Shown here in pieces: positions 1 through 12,324 of a stretch of DNA of 64,000 bases. The position numbers and the translations under genes were made by a program. Source of the stretch: Periconia sp. R9002 (lineage: Eukaryota > Ascomycota > Dothideomycetes > Pleosporales > Periconiaceae); contig JAMAHW010000003.1 of NCBI GenBank assembly GCA_023627715.1, positions 372,001 to 436,000 of the forward strand, read 5' to 3'. The notes below the pieces were generated by a model. That model saw only the letters and a program-made list of their open reading frames with translations. It did no database searches and had not been told where the DNA came from. Position 1 is the first letter of the stretch, and the number at the start of each line of letters is the position of its first letter.

Positions 1-3000
1 GGATAATGAGTTTGCTAGGCCATGATGACCCGACAGCAGAGAGCAGCAGTGTGAGCTAGTGGGCAAGGAGCATCAGGGAGCACTGCAATCTATGTGGGGG
101 GCTTCCAGGAGGTGCCAGGCCAGGAGGGGAGGAGGATTGACTGCAAGAGCTGTAGCAAATGGACGTAAGCCGGTAACCGAAGGGTGGGTGGGAGCAAGGG
201 CGGTATGTCCACGGTACTGTGATTAAAGGGATTGGTGTCGTGGTGGGCGCTGGAGAAAGGGAAACTGAGATGTTACAGTACTTTGAATGGCCAGGATGAA
301 CCCTAAAAAGCCGTCGTCGGGGTACCAATCCACCGGGCCGAAATTGGCTAGCTCCAAAAACAACAATTTTGCCTACAACCACCACTGCGGCATGTACTTG
401 ATACACATGTTGCTCTTCAATCTTCTTTCGCCCAGGAGACTCATCTTGCACGTTTTTTGCCATTTGGTCCCTTGTGGTACCGGTACGGAGACGCCCAGCA
501 TGTCACCACACGCACTTGTCACATCCAGACATGGCCTTTGTAAAATGAAATATGCGCGCTTCAGCCCAACTCCTCTGCTTGCTTGCATTCTCTCCCCTTC
601 CTCCAGTCCAGTCTCATTTCCGGAGAAGGAACTTTCACGGCGCCAATGGATCAATCTGATTGCCGCGGTCTAGCATCTCGTAGCGCAGCGGAGGAGCCAT
701 GACGCACCATTACGGTGCAAAATTTCGAGCTGCGGCTCATCGGGCTCGAGCTTTGCGATTCAGATTTGTCGTGCTTTTACTGCGCCGCTGCCATATGGCT
801 GTCTCCTCACCCCCTGTGCCCTGTCCCATCCCATCGTAGTCCATTCCTCTGAATGTTTGGCTCGCCAGGCGGTGAGGAAACAAACCTTCAATTGGCCTAA
901 TCCGGAGCCAAGTGCCCCGAGCCTGGCCGAGGGAACATCTGTCCATCGTGCGTCGTCGTACATCCGGTAGGTAATACTCCACCGTATACGTACATGTACT
1001 GTACGTACCACTCAAAATTCTAACGTACCGACATGCGATACCCATGGCGTTGGCTGTCGTCATACTGTGTACCTCCGTGTGGTTGGTCCTTTCGTCTTGC
1101 TTGAATCAGCAGGCGGGCCGACTATGGATGGACAGCCACGACAGCATCTGTAAAGTTGCGGTACATGCCTGTGACTTACATCCATGTCTCCTCGTCTATG
1201 CATGTCGCTGTACGAGTTGACTTTGCTGCAACATTTGACTGCGTAAAACAAGTGCATCACTGCCTTATCGCATCTCGCTGGCTACTCCCGTTTGCAGCAC
1301 TGCAAGCGAGCAATTATGCCCATCCTCGGCCGTTCGCACCATGAGCCGCGCCTGCAAGGCCCGTAACAGCGGGCGGCAGCAGCACGTGTCCGTCCGACAT
1401 TCCCAGGGTTGAAAAAAAGGTCGGTCGACTGTCGCAGATGGTGTTGGATATGCCCATGCAATACATATAATAGGCCACCCATCAATTCCTGAAGCCTGTC
1501 GCATTTGCTACTTCTGCCTTGCTCCGGTCGCAGAAAAGGCCAAAGTCACAGCAATACATCGTTGGTGGGTGGCGCGCCCGCAAGATTTCCTGATAATGTA
1601 CAGCACGATGAAGTATGTTCCGGGAGCCATTCAGCATCGGGTGCGATTTCCGAACTTTGCCAACAGCGATACTGCCTATCACGATCACTTGATCAGGCCA
1701 TTATTTTCTTCAGTGATCAGCAGCTGCGTTCAACATTTTGCTCGTGTGAAAATCGCCCATCGCAGAATTAATTGATTTGAGCAGTCTTCACAAGGCCTTG
1801 GTACCAAAGTCGACCGGTCGTTAGTTGTCGGTGATTCGGTGTGATACGCACAGTCAAAAGCAGGAGATTCAAACCGGTTTTTGGTGCAAGGGCAAGCCTG
1901 GAGACTGTAGCTCGCTACCGTAACGTTGAGTGTGCAGCGGTTGGTGTGGAGTGGTGGGTCGGACATGATCTCCCAAAATACGAACTTGCCAAGGCCCGAT
2001 CCTGTCGTCTGAAATGCCAATTACGATATGCCCAACGCGATGTAAAAAGTATCTTTATAGAACGTGAATAGAAAAGAGTCGATCACATCAAGTGAAGTAT
2101 GGTGTTACTACCTATGTACATTGATGTATTCATTACACCAGGAGCCTGGTGTGCAGAAAGCACCGGAGTAACATACCTCCGCATCCGGTGCACCTAGCAA
2201 CTACCAAGAGTACGAAAAAGATGTGTCCAACACCTCCGAGAAATTGAATAGCTGTGTATCTTCACTGTGCTCCAAAGGGTTCATAAACCATCGTTTTTCA
2301 TTGTTTCAATTCGTTTCTCCTTCATTCATACTCTTCTTGAGCCCATTGTCTATTCTACGCGTTCCTACAAATCCCGTGTAAATCCAGTTTGTGGAATCGA
2401 TATCACTAACGACACACGCACGAATGAGTAAAAATGAATTGCTCAATGGGGGAACTCTAATCACTAGGGATGTGTAACGATCTTCTTGCAGTTGTCATGG
2501 AGACACCTTGATATTCCGGAGGAGCAGGTGATCCTTATTTTGCACGTCTTCTGTTACTGCACCCGTCACATCCCAAGATCGACATCTGAAACAAACTGTG
2601 TTAGCATACAATCCTTGCCTGATTTTACCAAGTCAGTGATGCAACTTCTCTGCACATTTCTACCTGTCTTCAACTCCACAAATACCTAAAACACAATCGG
2701 CTGTGTTAGGCAACCGCTAAGTACGACGACCTAAAAGAGCGGTAAAGTGCAAGTACACAAGTACACTGACTAGTACGCAAGCGTTACCATAATAAGGTAC
2801 GGCATATAGATAGAAACTGCTAAAACAAGTGCATTTTAGAACGAGTCCCATTTCAACAGCCGCCCTCTTTGCCTATTTCAAACAAACGAGTCAGAATGTC
2901 ACCCACTAACCTCGTCATTATAAGCACCCTTTTCCCCATTCTGGAATCGAAACGCCCTAAAGTCTTGCTAACATCGCGGCGTTGATTTGGGCAACGTATT

Positions 3001-4764
3001 TTTGTTCGGACGAATTCTGGAAACGTTGCCAAGGTCTACAAGTTAACGAGTTTGCCTTTTTTCAAGACGAAGTCAAACTTTAGTATCGCGCGACACCTCA
3101 CTAAAGTTCCATTCGCGCGAAAGAAACGCACGCTACCTCTCTCATCTTCAGAATGATAATACTTGAACGTTGAAACCGAAATCCACAACCCCTGCACACC
3201 TTTAACATTCACCTATAACGTATAGGTACACGACCACAGGCAAGAATCTTACATATCTTGCGTAATTCGCAAAACCAGCTCTTCTCGGAGTCGGCGAGCG
3301 CCGGCCACTCCCCTTCGAGGCAGGTGGGGGGGGAGACAGAACCCTTCATTTAACAGGGAAAGGAAGTTGGAAAAATAGCCGTTTTCACCACAAACGAAAA
3401 AAAAAAGTCCGTGCGTGAGGCGAGGTAGGTAGGGGGGATGTTTTTCCCGTTTTCTGTAGGGCGAATTTCCGCAGGGCGAAGGGCGGACGTGCGTGCGTTG
3501 TCGCGCGGCGCGCGCTCGCGCGCTCTGTGTCACGGCTCGGTAGAAGAGACGGGAGAGCCTTCTAGTGGGATTCTAGAAAGGATCGGCGGATGGGACGTTT
3601 GGATTTGACGACGTTTGTGGTGTTTTTGGTTGTAGTTTCATGGAAAAGGTTTGTAGATTACTGCGAATTAGGCTAAGGGTTTGTATGAAGTTCGATTGTC
3701 TTGGATTTTCCCAAGTCTTGGTTGCCTGTGCTATTTGCTTTTTCCCTTGCCTGGTGTCTAGAACAGCCATACGGTGAGAAACCAGGCAACACGACATCCC
3801 TCTATGTCCAGCTTTTTCGAAAAAAAAAAGCCCAAGTGTCATGCACGTACACGATCTCATCACTTCCTTTCTTACACACAGTCTTACGTACGTACGCGCA
3901 ATCTGCGTGTTCTCTCTTGGTTTGGGGGTTTTTCCCTGGCATCGTGAGCCCACGATGCAGATTATGGAAATTACATACATGCATAAGTCATAGATTATGC
4001 TCTGAGATGAGATAAGCTCGGGTAATATGGCTACAAGTATACATGTGTGGTCACATCCGTACATTTAACATGCATGGTGAGGACAACTGCGCCGTATGCG
4101 TACATATGCATGCGTTGTCCCCGCCCCCAGGAAAATGTCGTAAGATTTGAAGCGAGTAACAGACGAGACTGCCGAAAGTTGCAGGCATAGAGAATATGCC
4201 CCACGCACCTGGTCTGCGATCGATCGGCGGAGTGTTTTGCTTAGAATATCTTTTTAACTCAATGCTGAGAGTGTCCGGTGAGTTTCAGCCCTACCATAGG
4301 GTGACACCCATTCTATCTGATATCCGACCTCTGTTTCGTGTGATAAATATATCGAGTTCGTCACAGGCTCGCCGATTGGTTTCGTGTCAAGTACATGTGT
4401 GGCATATATGCCATTGTCAAGGTATGTCTCCTTTTCTGTCATATGGTGTTCACGGGTTGCCTTATTGACTATGCCGCGGTTTGCGATCGAACGTGCAATG
4501 CATCGCTAAATGCTGAGTCGACGATAGGGCTAGACGAGATCTGCATGCAAGAAGGGTGTATGTATTATGAGAAAGCATCGGTGAAGCAAAGGCAAAAGAT
4601 AATCCGATTTCAATCACTAGACAGACTACACCGAGTCCAAGGACCCCCGCGCCGACAACCATCTAGGCAGAAAAAAAGGCAAGCATTCCAAGAAAACGCC
4701 AGAAAATGCAAGTGTCTGCGATCCAGACAGATGAGGAAGCAAAAGTGGTGGTCATCATAGCCCA
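1..4764. other. Intergenic stretch without a supported gene
   Basis: I see no open frame here that resembles a known family or that joins into a credible spliced gene. The longest frames (about 160 codons or less) are low-complexity or overlap on both strands. The block holds scattered A/T homopolymers, a CG-rich near-palindromic patch at about 3492-3523 (alternating GC then CGCGC), and many short GTAC-type repeats. It could contain long UTRs of the coiled-coil gene that ends at 4765, a non-coding RNA, or a gene whose 5' end lies outside the window. Confidence 0.5.
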
Positions 4765-6957
4765 TTACTTGAGAATGCTGGCACTCCTTCGATCTTTCTT
4801 GAGCGGACTGAATGAGAAGCCTTCTTCACTCAGCATATTGTAACCCCCACTGATGGGGCCCTGCTGTGCTCTACCCTTTCCCAACATAGTCTTGCCTATA
4901 GCCCTCGCCGCGAAGATACCTTTTGTAGCCGTAGCCTTGACAGGCGCGACGTCTTCTTCATCGGCATCAAATAGCGTCTTGCCTAGTCCTCCTCCATTGG
5001 AAGCGGAAGCACCTAGCTTACGCTTCTTTTTCTTTTCAGCTGCGGGCTCTTCGGTGAATGTTGCGAAGGACATGAGGGACTTGCGGGGTTTGACCTTTGG
5101 TTTGAGTGACTGGTCTTTTGGAGCATTACCTTCATCGGCGGGCTTCAGAGGCACGGTAACGGTGGCGTTCTCGGAGTTGTCTTTGGAAGATGAGACATCC
5201 GAAGCTTCTTCAGTGACCATATCAAGAGCTGTTACTGCTACCTTTTTACGAGGTTTTGCATTGGCCTTGTTTGAGGCTGAGGGAGCCAGCGCTTTGGTCC
5301 TAGGTTCGGCTGCCTTTTTAGGAGCTTTCTTAGGAGGTGCTGTAGGTGTGGCCTCCTGAGCACCAGCATTTGCATCCTCTTCCTCCTCTTCTTCGATTAT
5401 CGTCTCACCCGGTGCAACACTTGAGGTACGATTAAGGAATGGTGTGAGAGAAAACGTTGAGGTGTCGCCGATGGAAGCGGATACGACACGTTTAGTCTTC
5501 TTCGCAGGGAAACCATTACCTGGAGTACCAAGGTTGGTCTCGGGCTCGACAGAGGCTGCGACTCGCTTGCGGACGTTCTTTGCAGGTTTCACTGAGCCCT
5601 CACGGGAGGCTTTGGCTGGAGGCGCTGTTTGTGCTCGTTCGATCCTCTCTAACTCGCTCTCCTTGTCCTTGAGCTTCTCTTTTGTTGAGCGGAGTTTCTC
5701 CCTGAAGGCATTAAGTTTATCGTCCAACACCGCGTTACGACCTTGCAGTTCCGCTAGCGTCTTGGAATACTCCTTCTCTTGTTGTTTGCGCTCACGTTTC
5801 TCTTCCTCCAATTCTTTCCTAAGGTCTTCAGACGCAGACTCTTCTTTCTGGCTGCCTTTCTTCATAGCTTTAGCGAGCTTCTGCCGTTCTCGTTTCTCTT
5901 GTTCAAGCTCTTCCCGAAGCTGCTCCAATTCGGCATCACGCTCACCAGCCTTTTTACTAAGCTTTTCCGCCGCAGCACGAGCTGATTTCTCCTTCGACAA
6001 CTCCTCGTGAAGCTTTTCTAACGCAGCATCTTGCTCTTCTGATCGTTTGCTTGCATTTGCCGCTTCTTTCTTGGTGACCTTTTCTAATTTGGCCTGGACG
6101 CGCTCCGTGGTCTGTTGTTGAGCTTCCAGATCTGCCTGTGTCTGCTCGACAGCCTTTTCGGTCTTCGCGAGTGTTGCCTCAACTTTCAAACGGTCCTTCT
6201 TTTCCTTCGTCAGCTCTTTGCGAAGCTCTTCAATTTCTGCCCGTAACTCCTCGTCCTGCTCCATCTTCTTCCCTTGCTTGGCTATTGTGCGCGCAGCGGT
6301 GCGCTTCTCGTTTTCCAACTCGACTTGAGCGGTGTTTAGCTGACGTTGTAAAGATAGCTTCTCGGCGAGTAAGTTTTGGTTCGATTCGACTTGGGCGCGT
6401 AGGTGTTCGACTTCAGGGCGGAGAGACGAGAGTTCGCGGTTGAGGGCGAGTTTCTCGGAGAGAATCTTGTTGGAATCGGATGTAACATTCTCCATAGCTT
6501 TGAGCTCGGCCTAAGTTTGTTGATTAGCGAGAGATCATTAGCGCCACATGCAAGCATAAAGCAAACGCACCTTGAGGTTGGCAACCTCGCGAGATTGCGT
6601 CCGAATTTGATTTTGAGCCGCATCAGCCGCAGCTGCTTGCTCGTCCAACTGTATCAAAGCTTCGTCAAGCGCAGTTTCTAGGGCATCGGAGCGCTCCTGC
6701 TCTTCTTCCAGTTGCTCGTGGAGGTCGCTGGTCTGATCTTGCAGAAGGCACTGGCTAACCCGTAGCTTCCGGATTTCTTCATCTTTCGCGACAAGCTCGA
6801 CCAAGTGTTTGCTGCGTTCGAGGCTGAGTTCTAGATTTGCAGTGCGAAGTGAATGCTTGAGCTACACAAGTTAATGTTTGTTGAAAACCGAGTTTGGAGA
6901 GCTTCTACATACATCTTTTATCTCGGATTCGTACTCCAAGTTCATATCAGCAGCCAT
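4765..6957 (-). CDS. Long coiled-coil, basic-tailed nuclear-type protein
   Basis: Three exons join in frame: 6957-6913 (15 codons from ATG), 6861-6571 and 6510-4765, giving about 693 residues. Introns of 51 and 60 bp have GTATGT and GTGCGT donors and TAG acceptors. Residues of about 20-400 are almost continuous heptad coiled coil rich in E/K/R/L. The C-terminal third is a basic, S/P/A-rich tail with KKxKR clusters and short conserved-looking patches (TFSLTPFLNRT near the middle of the tail and FSFSPLKKDRR at the extreme C-terminus). The architecture suggests a nuclear scaffold, spindle or chromosome-associated protein. That is inference from composition; I do not recognise a named family. It is head-to-head with the OST3 gene, with about 430 bp between start codons. 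Confidence 0.8.
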
Positions 6958-7387
6958 TGTGTGAAACTGCGGTTGAACAGTGGTGGAGTGAAGCTGGTGT
7001 TAGTGATGTGTCTTGGAGGGGCGGTGTTGTTGATGGTGAACGCGTCGGTAAACACAAACAAAACCGAGCCGTTGCCAAGACCGTCTTCTAGCTCTGCCTT
7101 CAAGGAACCTGTACAAGGAACAATTTCATGATTATATATTTTCCATTCTTAAAGCGTCTGCTTCTTCGCCAATTCAATTCACACGGTGTATAAACACAAA
7201 TTGTTATCAATTGATGATGCTTTTAAGAGTTTGGATCAATGTGTATACCCGTGTTCCCGCATCCCTGCGGATTATCACAGATTGCTTGGCATTGATTACG
7301 TAGTCTATTCTCAAATGGTGAACGTGTCCAACCAAAGAACAACCTCTCGAGCTTCGATTCTCCACGCCATACAACCAAACATACACA
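6958..7387. promoter_or_regulatory. Divergent promoter, coiled-coil gene / OST3
   Basis: 430 bp between two diverging start codons, so it must carry both promoters or at least both 5' UTRs. It contains an AT-rich run near 7127-7155 (TATATATTTTCC-like) but no motif I can assign firmly. Confidence 0.45.
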
Positions 7388-8533
7388 ATGCGGTGGATAC
7401 AGCTTCTCGCAGCGTCCCTTTTGCCATTTGCGGCTCTGGCAGCCAAGAAGCCATCATCCGACCGCTTCAGCGACTTCCATGCCAAATCCTCCTCCGGTCC
7501 GCTCAAACTCGACGATCCGACGTATGCGAAATTGACCAAATCTCCAAGGGATTATGGCGTCGCCGTTCTTCTGACTGCATTGGAGGCCCGATTTGGATGC
7601 CAGCTGTGCCGGGAATTCCAGCCCGAATGGGACTTGCTTGGGAAGAGCTGGGCTAAAGGTGACAAGAAGGGCGAGAGCAGGCTGCTATTTGGTACCCTTG
7701 ACTTTGTGGATGGAAAGAATACTTTTCAATCCGTATGTTTCTGTATGCATATTGTTGATTCAGGCATTTCCGCTGACAATTGTGACGTAGCTAATGCTGC
7801 AAACCGCACCGGTCCTTCTCTACTTCCACCCCACCACCGGCCCCAACGCAAAGGTTGATACGCAACCCGTACGCTTCGATTTCACCGCTGGGTAGGTCTT
7901 TCGCTTCTTGGTTGGTCAATCCAGAGACTGATAATGTTATAGCCCACAATCTGCGGAACAGATTCACGCGTGGATTTCTCGTCATGTCCCAGCCGATGCG
8001 CCCAAGCCTCCCGTCAGCCGACCGATCAACTGGGTCAAGATCATCACGGTCACTACTGCCATTCTTGGAGTCGTCACCTTCGTCGCTGTCGCATCTCCAT
8101 ATGTTCTACCCATTTTACAAAACCGCAATCTGTGGGCCGCATTTAGCCTAATCGCCGTACTGCTCTTCACCAGTGGACACATGTTCAACCACATCCGGAA
8201 AGTACCCTACGTGTCCGGCGATGGAAAAGGTGGCATTAGCTATTTCGCTGGAGGCTTCAGCAACCAATTTGGCCTTGAATCCCAAATCGTGGCAGCCATG
8301 TGTGAGTATTTATACATCCTAATCCCGTGCAATACTGACTTTATGGATTAGATGGAGTTCTTTCTTTTGCAACTATCTCGCTCGCACTCAAAGTTCCTCG
8401 CATTGCCAATGCGCAAGCCCAGCAATTGGCGGTCTTCGTCTGGAGCGGTCTACTGCTGTGCATGTACAGCTTCCTCCTGAGTGTATTCCGCACGAAGAAT
8501 GGAGGATACCAGTTTTGGCTGCCCCCGTTTTAA
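7388..8533 (+). CDS. OST3: Oligosaccharyltransferase subunit OST3/OST6 family
   Basis: Exons 7388-7732, 7791-7891, 7943-8301 and 8352-8533 join in frame to 328 residues. Residues 1-18 form a hydrophobic signal peptide. A luminal thioredoxin-like domain follows with the redox motif C71-Q-L-C74 after ARFG, then four hydrophobic helices in the C-terminal half (one near KIITVTTAILG, later ones around LWAAFSLIAVLLF, SFATISLAL and VFVWSGLLLCMYSF). This is the Magnusin/TUSC3/OST3 layout. In this family the subunit forms transient mixed disulfides with nascent glycoproteins and helps N-glycosylation of cysteine-rich sites by the OST complex in the ER membrane. The length matches fungal OST3. Every intron has a GT donor and AG acceptor and is about 50-58 bp. 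OST3 versus OST6 cannot be separated here. Confidence 0.93.
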
Positions 8534-8983
8534 CTCTTATAAGCAGTTGAATAACAGGGGGGATGGTGAACCGATTGACATTGAGCGGAATGGTAGTGCT
8601 GGAGATTTAGGGTATACGTAGCTTGAAAGAGTGGTGGAAAGGCATGATATAACGAGCTGTATCATACAGATGTTGGATTACTTCAGTCAAAAAAGTGGTT
8701 AGGGATTTGTTCGAAGTCAACGGAATGTTTCACGTGTACCAAATGCACAGGATTTTGATAGATGGCCATTGATTTTGACTTCTGTCTCCCACCTAAATTC
8801 AAATATCTCAGGGGCCCCAGTGCTGAAGTAGAGCTAACTGTAGTAGCATCGCACACTCAATTTGCAGCCCACTCTCCATGCTGATGACCAATTCCTAGAT
8901 ACAGACAAGATTGTGCAGCTCATTGCCGCCATGAAGGTACAGTCAGATCCCAAGTCCCTCCATCGTCAAACTAGGCAACCCCC
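8534..8983. other. Convergent 3' spacer
   Basis: 450 bp between two converging genes, expected to hold both 3' UTRs and polyadenylation sites. I see no further gene in it. Confidence 0.5.
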
Positions 8984-9593
8984 TCACAATGCGTTCTCGA
9001 CCACCTCGGTCTTGATCTGGTTCTGGACCATCGTCTCATCGTCTTGGTCAACATCACCACCAGCAGCTTCATCTTTGACGGCAGCCTTCTTGGGCTCATC
9101 AGTATCCGTCTTCTTCTTGCGGCCACGCTTCTTGGGAGAACCCTCGGTATCGGCGTCTTGACCTTTAGCAGCAGCATTCTTATCCTTGGCTGGGGACTTG
9201 CGCTTGGGAGCGGCTTTCTTGGTCGCAGCGGGAGAATCGGCTGTGAAAATACAAAGTTAGACGCGGGTTCTCGATGCTACGTGATACTCCGAATGGAACT
9301 CACGAGTGTAGGTACCGGCCTGCAGAGCAGCAAGGTCGTCCTTGATGGTGTTCTTGAGACGCTCGACCATGCGTTGACAGGCAAGTTCAGTGCGACCGGC
9401 TGGGCGAGGTGTGTTTTTGTAGTCCGGTTTGGGGGAACTCTGTTCGAGGAGCGCGAACATGTAGACGAGCTTTTGGGTAATTAGCGAGCGATCAGTGTAT
9501 GGCGAGGAGGGGAAGGGAACATACCCGCTCTTTGTCAGACCAGCCACCTCCGGCTTTGCCGCCACCTTGAGTGTTGTTTTCGGTATCAGACAT
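8984..9593 (-). CDS. Small Myb/SANT-like protein with AT-hook-like basic tail
   Basis: Three exons (9593-9525, 9469-9304, 9240-8984) give 163 residues. The N-terminus is Gly-rich, followed by WSDKERLVYMFALLEQ and a segment ending near CQRMVERLKNTIKDDL, which is the first-helix and helix-turn pattern of the short Myb-like proteins common in Pezizomycotina. The C-terminal half is Lys/Ala/Asp-rich and includes KKRGRKKK, an AT-hook-like core, then an acidic end. A chromatin or DNA-binding role in the nucleus is plausible but inferred. The donor GTGAGT at 9303 was preferred over an upstream GTACCT because it keeps the tail in frame. Convergent with OST3. Confidence 0.82.
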
Positions 9594-10404
9594 GTTGATG
9601 TGTTGAAGGTGGTTGGGTGGCGTTGAGTTGGTTGGATTATTGAGTGTGGTGGGTAATGGGTGCTGAACAAGCAAGATGTTGTTGCGGGATGTAGAGAGCA
9701 AAAGTTTTGTCTGAGGTGGGAGGTGGAAGGAAGAAGGAGAGAGGGACAAGATTGTGGGTGTGAGGGGTTTATATAGGCTAAGGAGGCGGGTGGACGGTGA
9801 GAGTGAGAGTGAGAGTGGGCAGCGGTGGATTGAGGATGCTGTGTAGCCTTTGCGAACACTTGCATGCCGCGGCTGGCGGAGGCCACACTTTAACGGAGGA
9901 ATGACGGGACACCACGTCACTCTTGGGGCCCACGTAATGGATGGGGGATTTACAGGGAATATAGTCATGTCCAGGGTTACAAAACCAAGGGGAGGGTAAA
10001 GGGCTAACTTCAACTTTTGATGGACGTGAAAGTGATGCCGGTGGCATCGTAGGGTAGTTTCCTGCCAGAGTTAAGTCGTTTAGGTGGGGTAAAGTAATTG
10101 AATCTATTTGTATGTAAGATTGCTTCAAGCTAGATGCCACTGTTCTGCCTCTCTCTCCCTCTCTCTCTCTCTGGGAAGATGGAGGAGCTAAGGCGAGGTC
10201 AAGTTCGTAGTATGTTGGGCATTTGACTGCCCATATGCATGTTAAGTGCCAGATCCAACTATTTGATTTAATCATAACCCAGCTCGGATGTCCCCAAGAT
10301 ATGGTCTATCAAGTAATGCTATCCAGCCACGCGGGTGTGGAAATAGCCGGCACTCACAACACTTACCTCCGCGTACAACTCTTCAAGGGTCTCTTCCCCC
10401 TAAA
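9594..10404. other. Upstream region of the Myb-like gene with a CT microsatellite
   Basis: About 800 bp without a supported gene. It contains a pyrimidine-rich CT repeat at about 10147-10172 and several short T/C tracts. The proximal part is probably the promoter and 5' UTR of the Myb-like gene. Confidence 0.4.
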
Positions 10405-10770
10405 ACTATAGTTTTCTTAATAGTAAGTAGGATACGAGGATAGTATTTCTATAAAATCTTTTTACTATTTTATTACTAAATTTACTCTTTAAGAGAACAG
10501 ATTTGTTTTATTACTATACTACAAGTCCCCACCATCTAAGACATAACATCCTTGTTTCTAGGTATTAAAGGAAGCCTATATTAAATAATTATTTGTCTAT
10601 CAAAAGTTCTTAGTTGAATACTACAGGTCCTTATAGTGTTTTCTAAGTGCGGGATATTTCGACAACAGCCTATCTCTCCCCCGAGTCTTATGTTACAGAA
10701 GGGTGGTCTTTTTTGCTACGTTGATTATTAAATAATTCATTCTTATAAAGGTTCAAAGATCCAAAAACCA
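10405..10770. repeat. AT-rich island, possible decayed (RIP-like) repeat
   Basis: Base composition drops abruptly to strongly AT-rich (many TA, TTTA, TATTAC words) compared with flanks near 50 percent GC. No coding frame of any length survives. In Pezizomycotina such short islands are usually relics of transposons mutated by repeat-induced point mutation; no terminal repeats or transposase pieces are visible, so this is inference. Confidence 0.4.
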
Positions 10771-10805
10771 ACGCCAATGACCAGAATCCAAGAGGCTCCA
10801 CGATC

Positions 10806-11504
10806 CTACATTATTTTCCATGGTGTATATGGAGAGCGTACAAATTGCTGTTCATGATAGAACATGTTTTGGAATCGACCTTCAATGAGTATCCTCTGGT
10901 TCTTCTTCTTCCAGAATTCTTCCCGTAGAAACAAAGTAGCTTCTAATAACATATGTTCAAGAACCATATGGGGTGAATACACCTCCACAGTGATGCGTAT
11001 GTGGTTGAGATGTTCCAATGCGAACAACGTGCTCCAATTCTGTCGCTCGAAATTTATCCTTTGTGCTCGTTTCTCCAAGCCATACCACACCCTCAGCTCT
11101 AGCCGTCGCAGGTTTGGAAGACTAGTTAATATGTCCACGTACAGAAAAGAAGCACCAATAGGACGTGGATTGAGATACAATTTCTGCAGGTCCAACCCAG
11201 TGACGAATCGGAATGCATTCTCACCAGGGACAATTTGCAACCGGCGTACGAAAGCCCTCCTGTTCATATCGTTGATCCTGAAGTACTTCGTTCTTAGAAG
11301 ATAGACTTCAGTGACTTCTTGCTCGACCTTGCGATTCATGATGTTCAATATCTCCAAATGTTCGGTGGACCCTTCTGAATGGCTGAAGATAGTGTATTCG
11401 TATATGGGGTCACGAATCTCTCGCGGGAGATTCATGAAGAGCGTAAAGCGCGGCGCTTCTGGTGTTGGCTTAGGTGCCCCCAGCAAAAGTACCTGTTCCT
11501 TCAT
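10806..11504 (-). CDS. 2EXR-domain protein
   Basis: A single-exon frame of 232 residues. Near the N-terminus, FTLFMNLPREIRDPIYEYTI matches the 2EXR pattern (F..L..E.R..IY) that opens many expanded, F-box-like fungal proteins. The rest has leucine-rich alternation (LPNLRRLELRV, LEHLNHIRI) as in this family. No catalytic motif is seen, and the function of 2EXR proteins is unknown. The upstream frame stays open without ATG for about 13 codons, so an upstream exon is possible. It lies just 20 bp from the small membrane ORF on the same strand. Confidence 0.7.
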   Translation of the reverse strand: MKEQVLLLGAPKPTPEAPRFTLFMNLPREIRDPIYEYTIFSHSEGSTEHLEILNIMNRKVEQEVTEVYLLRTKYFRINDMNRRAFVRRLQIVPGENAFRFVTGLDLQKLYLNPRPIGASFLYVDILTSLPNLRRLELRVWYGLEKRAQRINFERQNWSTLFALEHLNHIRITVEVYSPHMVLEHMLLEATLFLREEFWKKKNQRILIEGRFQNMFYHEQQFVRSPYTPWKIM

Positions 11505-11523
11505 CAGATCAGATTCAGATGTT

Positions 11524-11781
11524 TTATAGTCCCGCAGTACTAATGGCTATCCCTACCCATACAAAGAACAATATCAAAACCACCTGTTTGAAAGCGATTC
11601 GAACCACTTGAAAAGGGTATCCGAGTATGGAGTTTCGAGGAAGGGGTTTTACGGGAGTATCATCAAAACTCTCGATTTGAAAATACGGTCTACCCATTTT
11701 TGCCCTGCTCCCAGGATATCGCGTGGTAGTACCCATGGATTCAAGGAGATGGTACGCAGGAGAAAAGGTGGAGGATGCCAC
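11524..11781 (-). CDS. Small putative tail-anchored protein, or upstream exon of the 2EXR gene
   Basis: A frame of 85 residues with one strongly hydrophobic segment near the C-terminus (VVLILFFVWVGIAI), as in tail-anchored or small membrane proteins. No family is recognised. Its short spacing to the 2EXR gene on the same strand leaves the alternative that part of it is a 5' exon of that gene, but I found no intron of credible size joining the two. Confidence 0.35.
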   Translation of the reverse strand: MASSTFSPAYHLLESMGTTTRYPGSRAKMGRPYFQIESFDDTPVKPLPRNSILGYPFQVVRIAFKQVVLILFFVWVGIAISTAGL

Positions 11782-12324
11782 AGGAGATGCGCGAAGTGCA
11801 GGCTTCTAAATGTTTAATAGCTTGAATTAATAAGCAATCCAGCAATCCAGCGCGGTGTGATGGTACTTATTCACTACAAACGCAGGGTCGCTGGTTACCA
11901 ATAAGGTGAAAAAAGCGATGCCTACGACATGTCAACAAACACCCCACTCACATAACATCTCTGCGTTTGCTCCCAGGGCAAGGCACCGACTTCTATCCTC
12001 AACCACCGACCTGTACTTAGCAACGTATTACTCAAAGTTCTCATATTATGCTGACAGAGTTTAATCATGATTCCCTAGGATATAGCCATCTGAATGAAAG
12101 GAGATAGACTAAGCTGTGTGCTGTTATATATAAAACGTACGAGATATGAGAAATATACGAAAATCGTTGTTTGCGCATGTGTCTGTGCTGTCGTTGTTAC
12201 AAGATTGTCGGGTATAGTAGGAGATAATATATTTGAGTTTTGCTAAAAGCGAACATATATGCAATATTAAATGCTAATTCTACGCGGCAGAGAAGAAAGG
12301 TAGAGTAACATAAGCTTAATTCGG
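11782..12324. other. Spacer before the metabolite cluster
   Basis: About 540 bp with no supported gene. It is AT-leaning near 12120-12290 and includes the 3' flank of the acetyltransferase gene. Confidence 0.4.

Noticed and set aside
4853..6010. Two long plus-strand frames (168 and 188 codons)
   Set aside because: They lie antisense to the coiled-coil gene, are Ser/Phe/Leu-rich and are codon shadows of E/K-rich coding sequence.
11590..11612. tRNA B-box-like GATTCGAACC
   Set aside because: On the matching strand the flanking T-stem bases do not pair and no A-box lies at the right distance.
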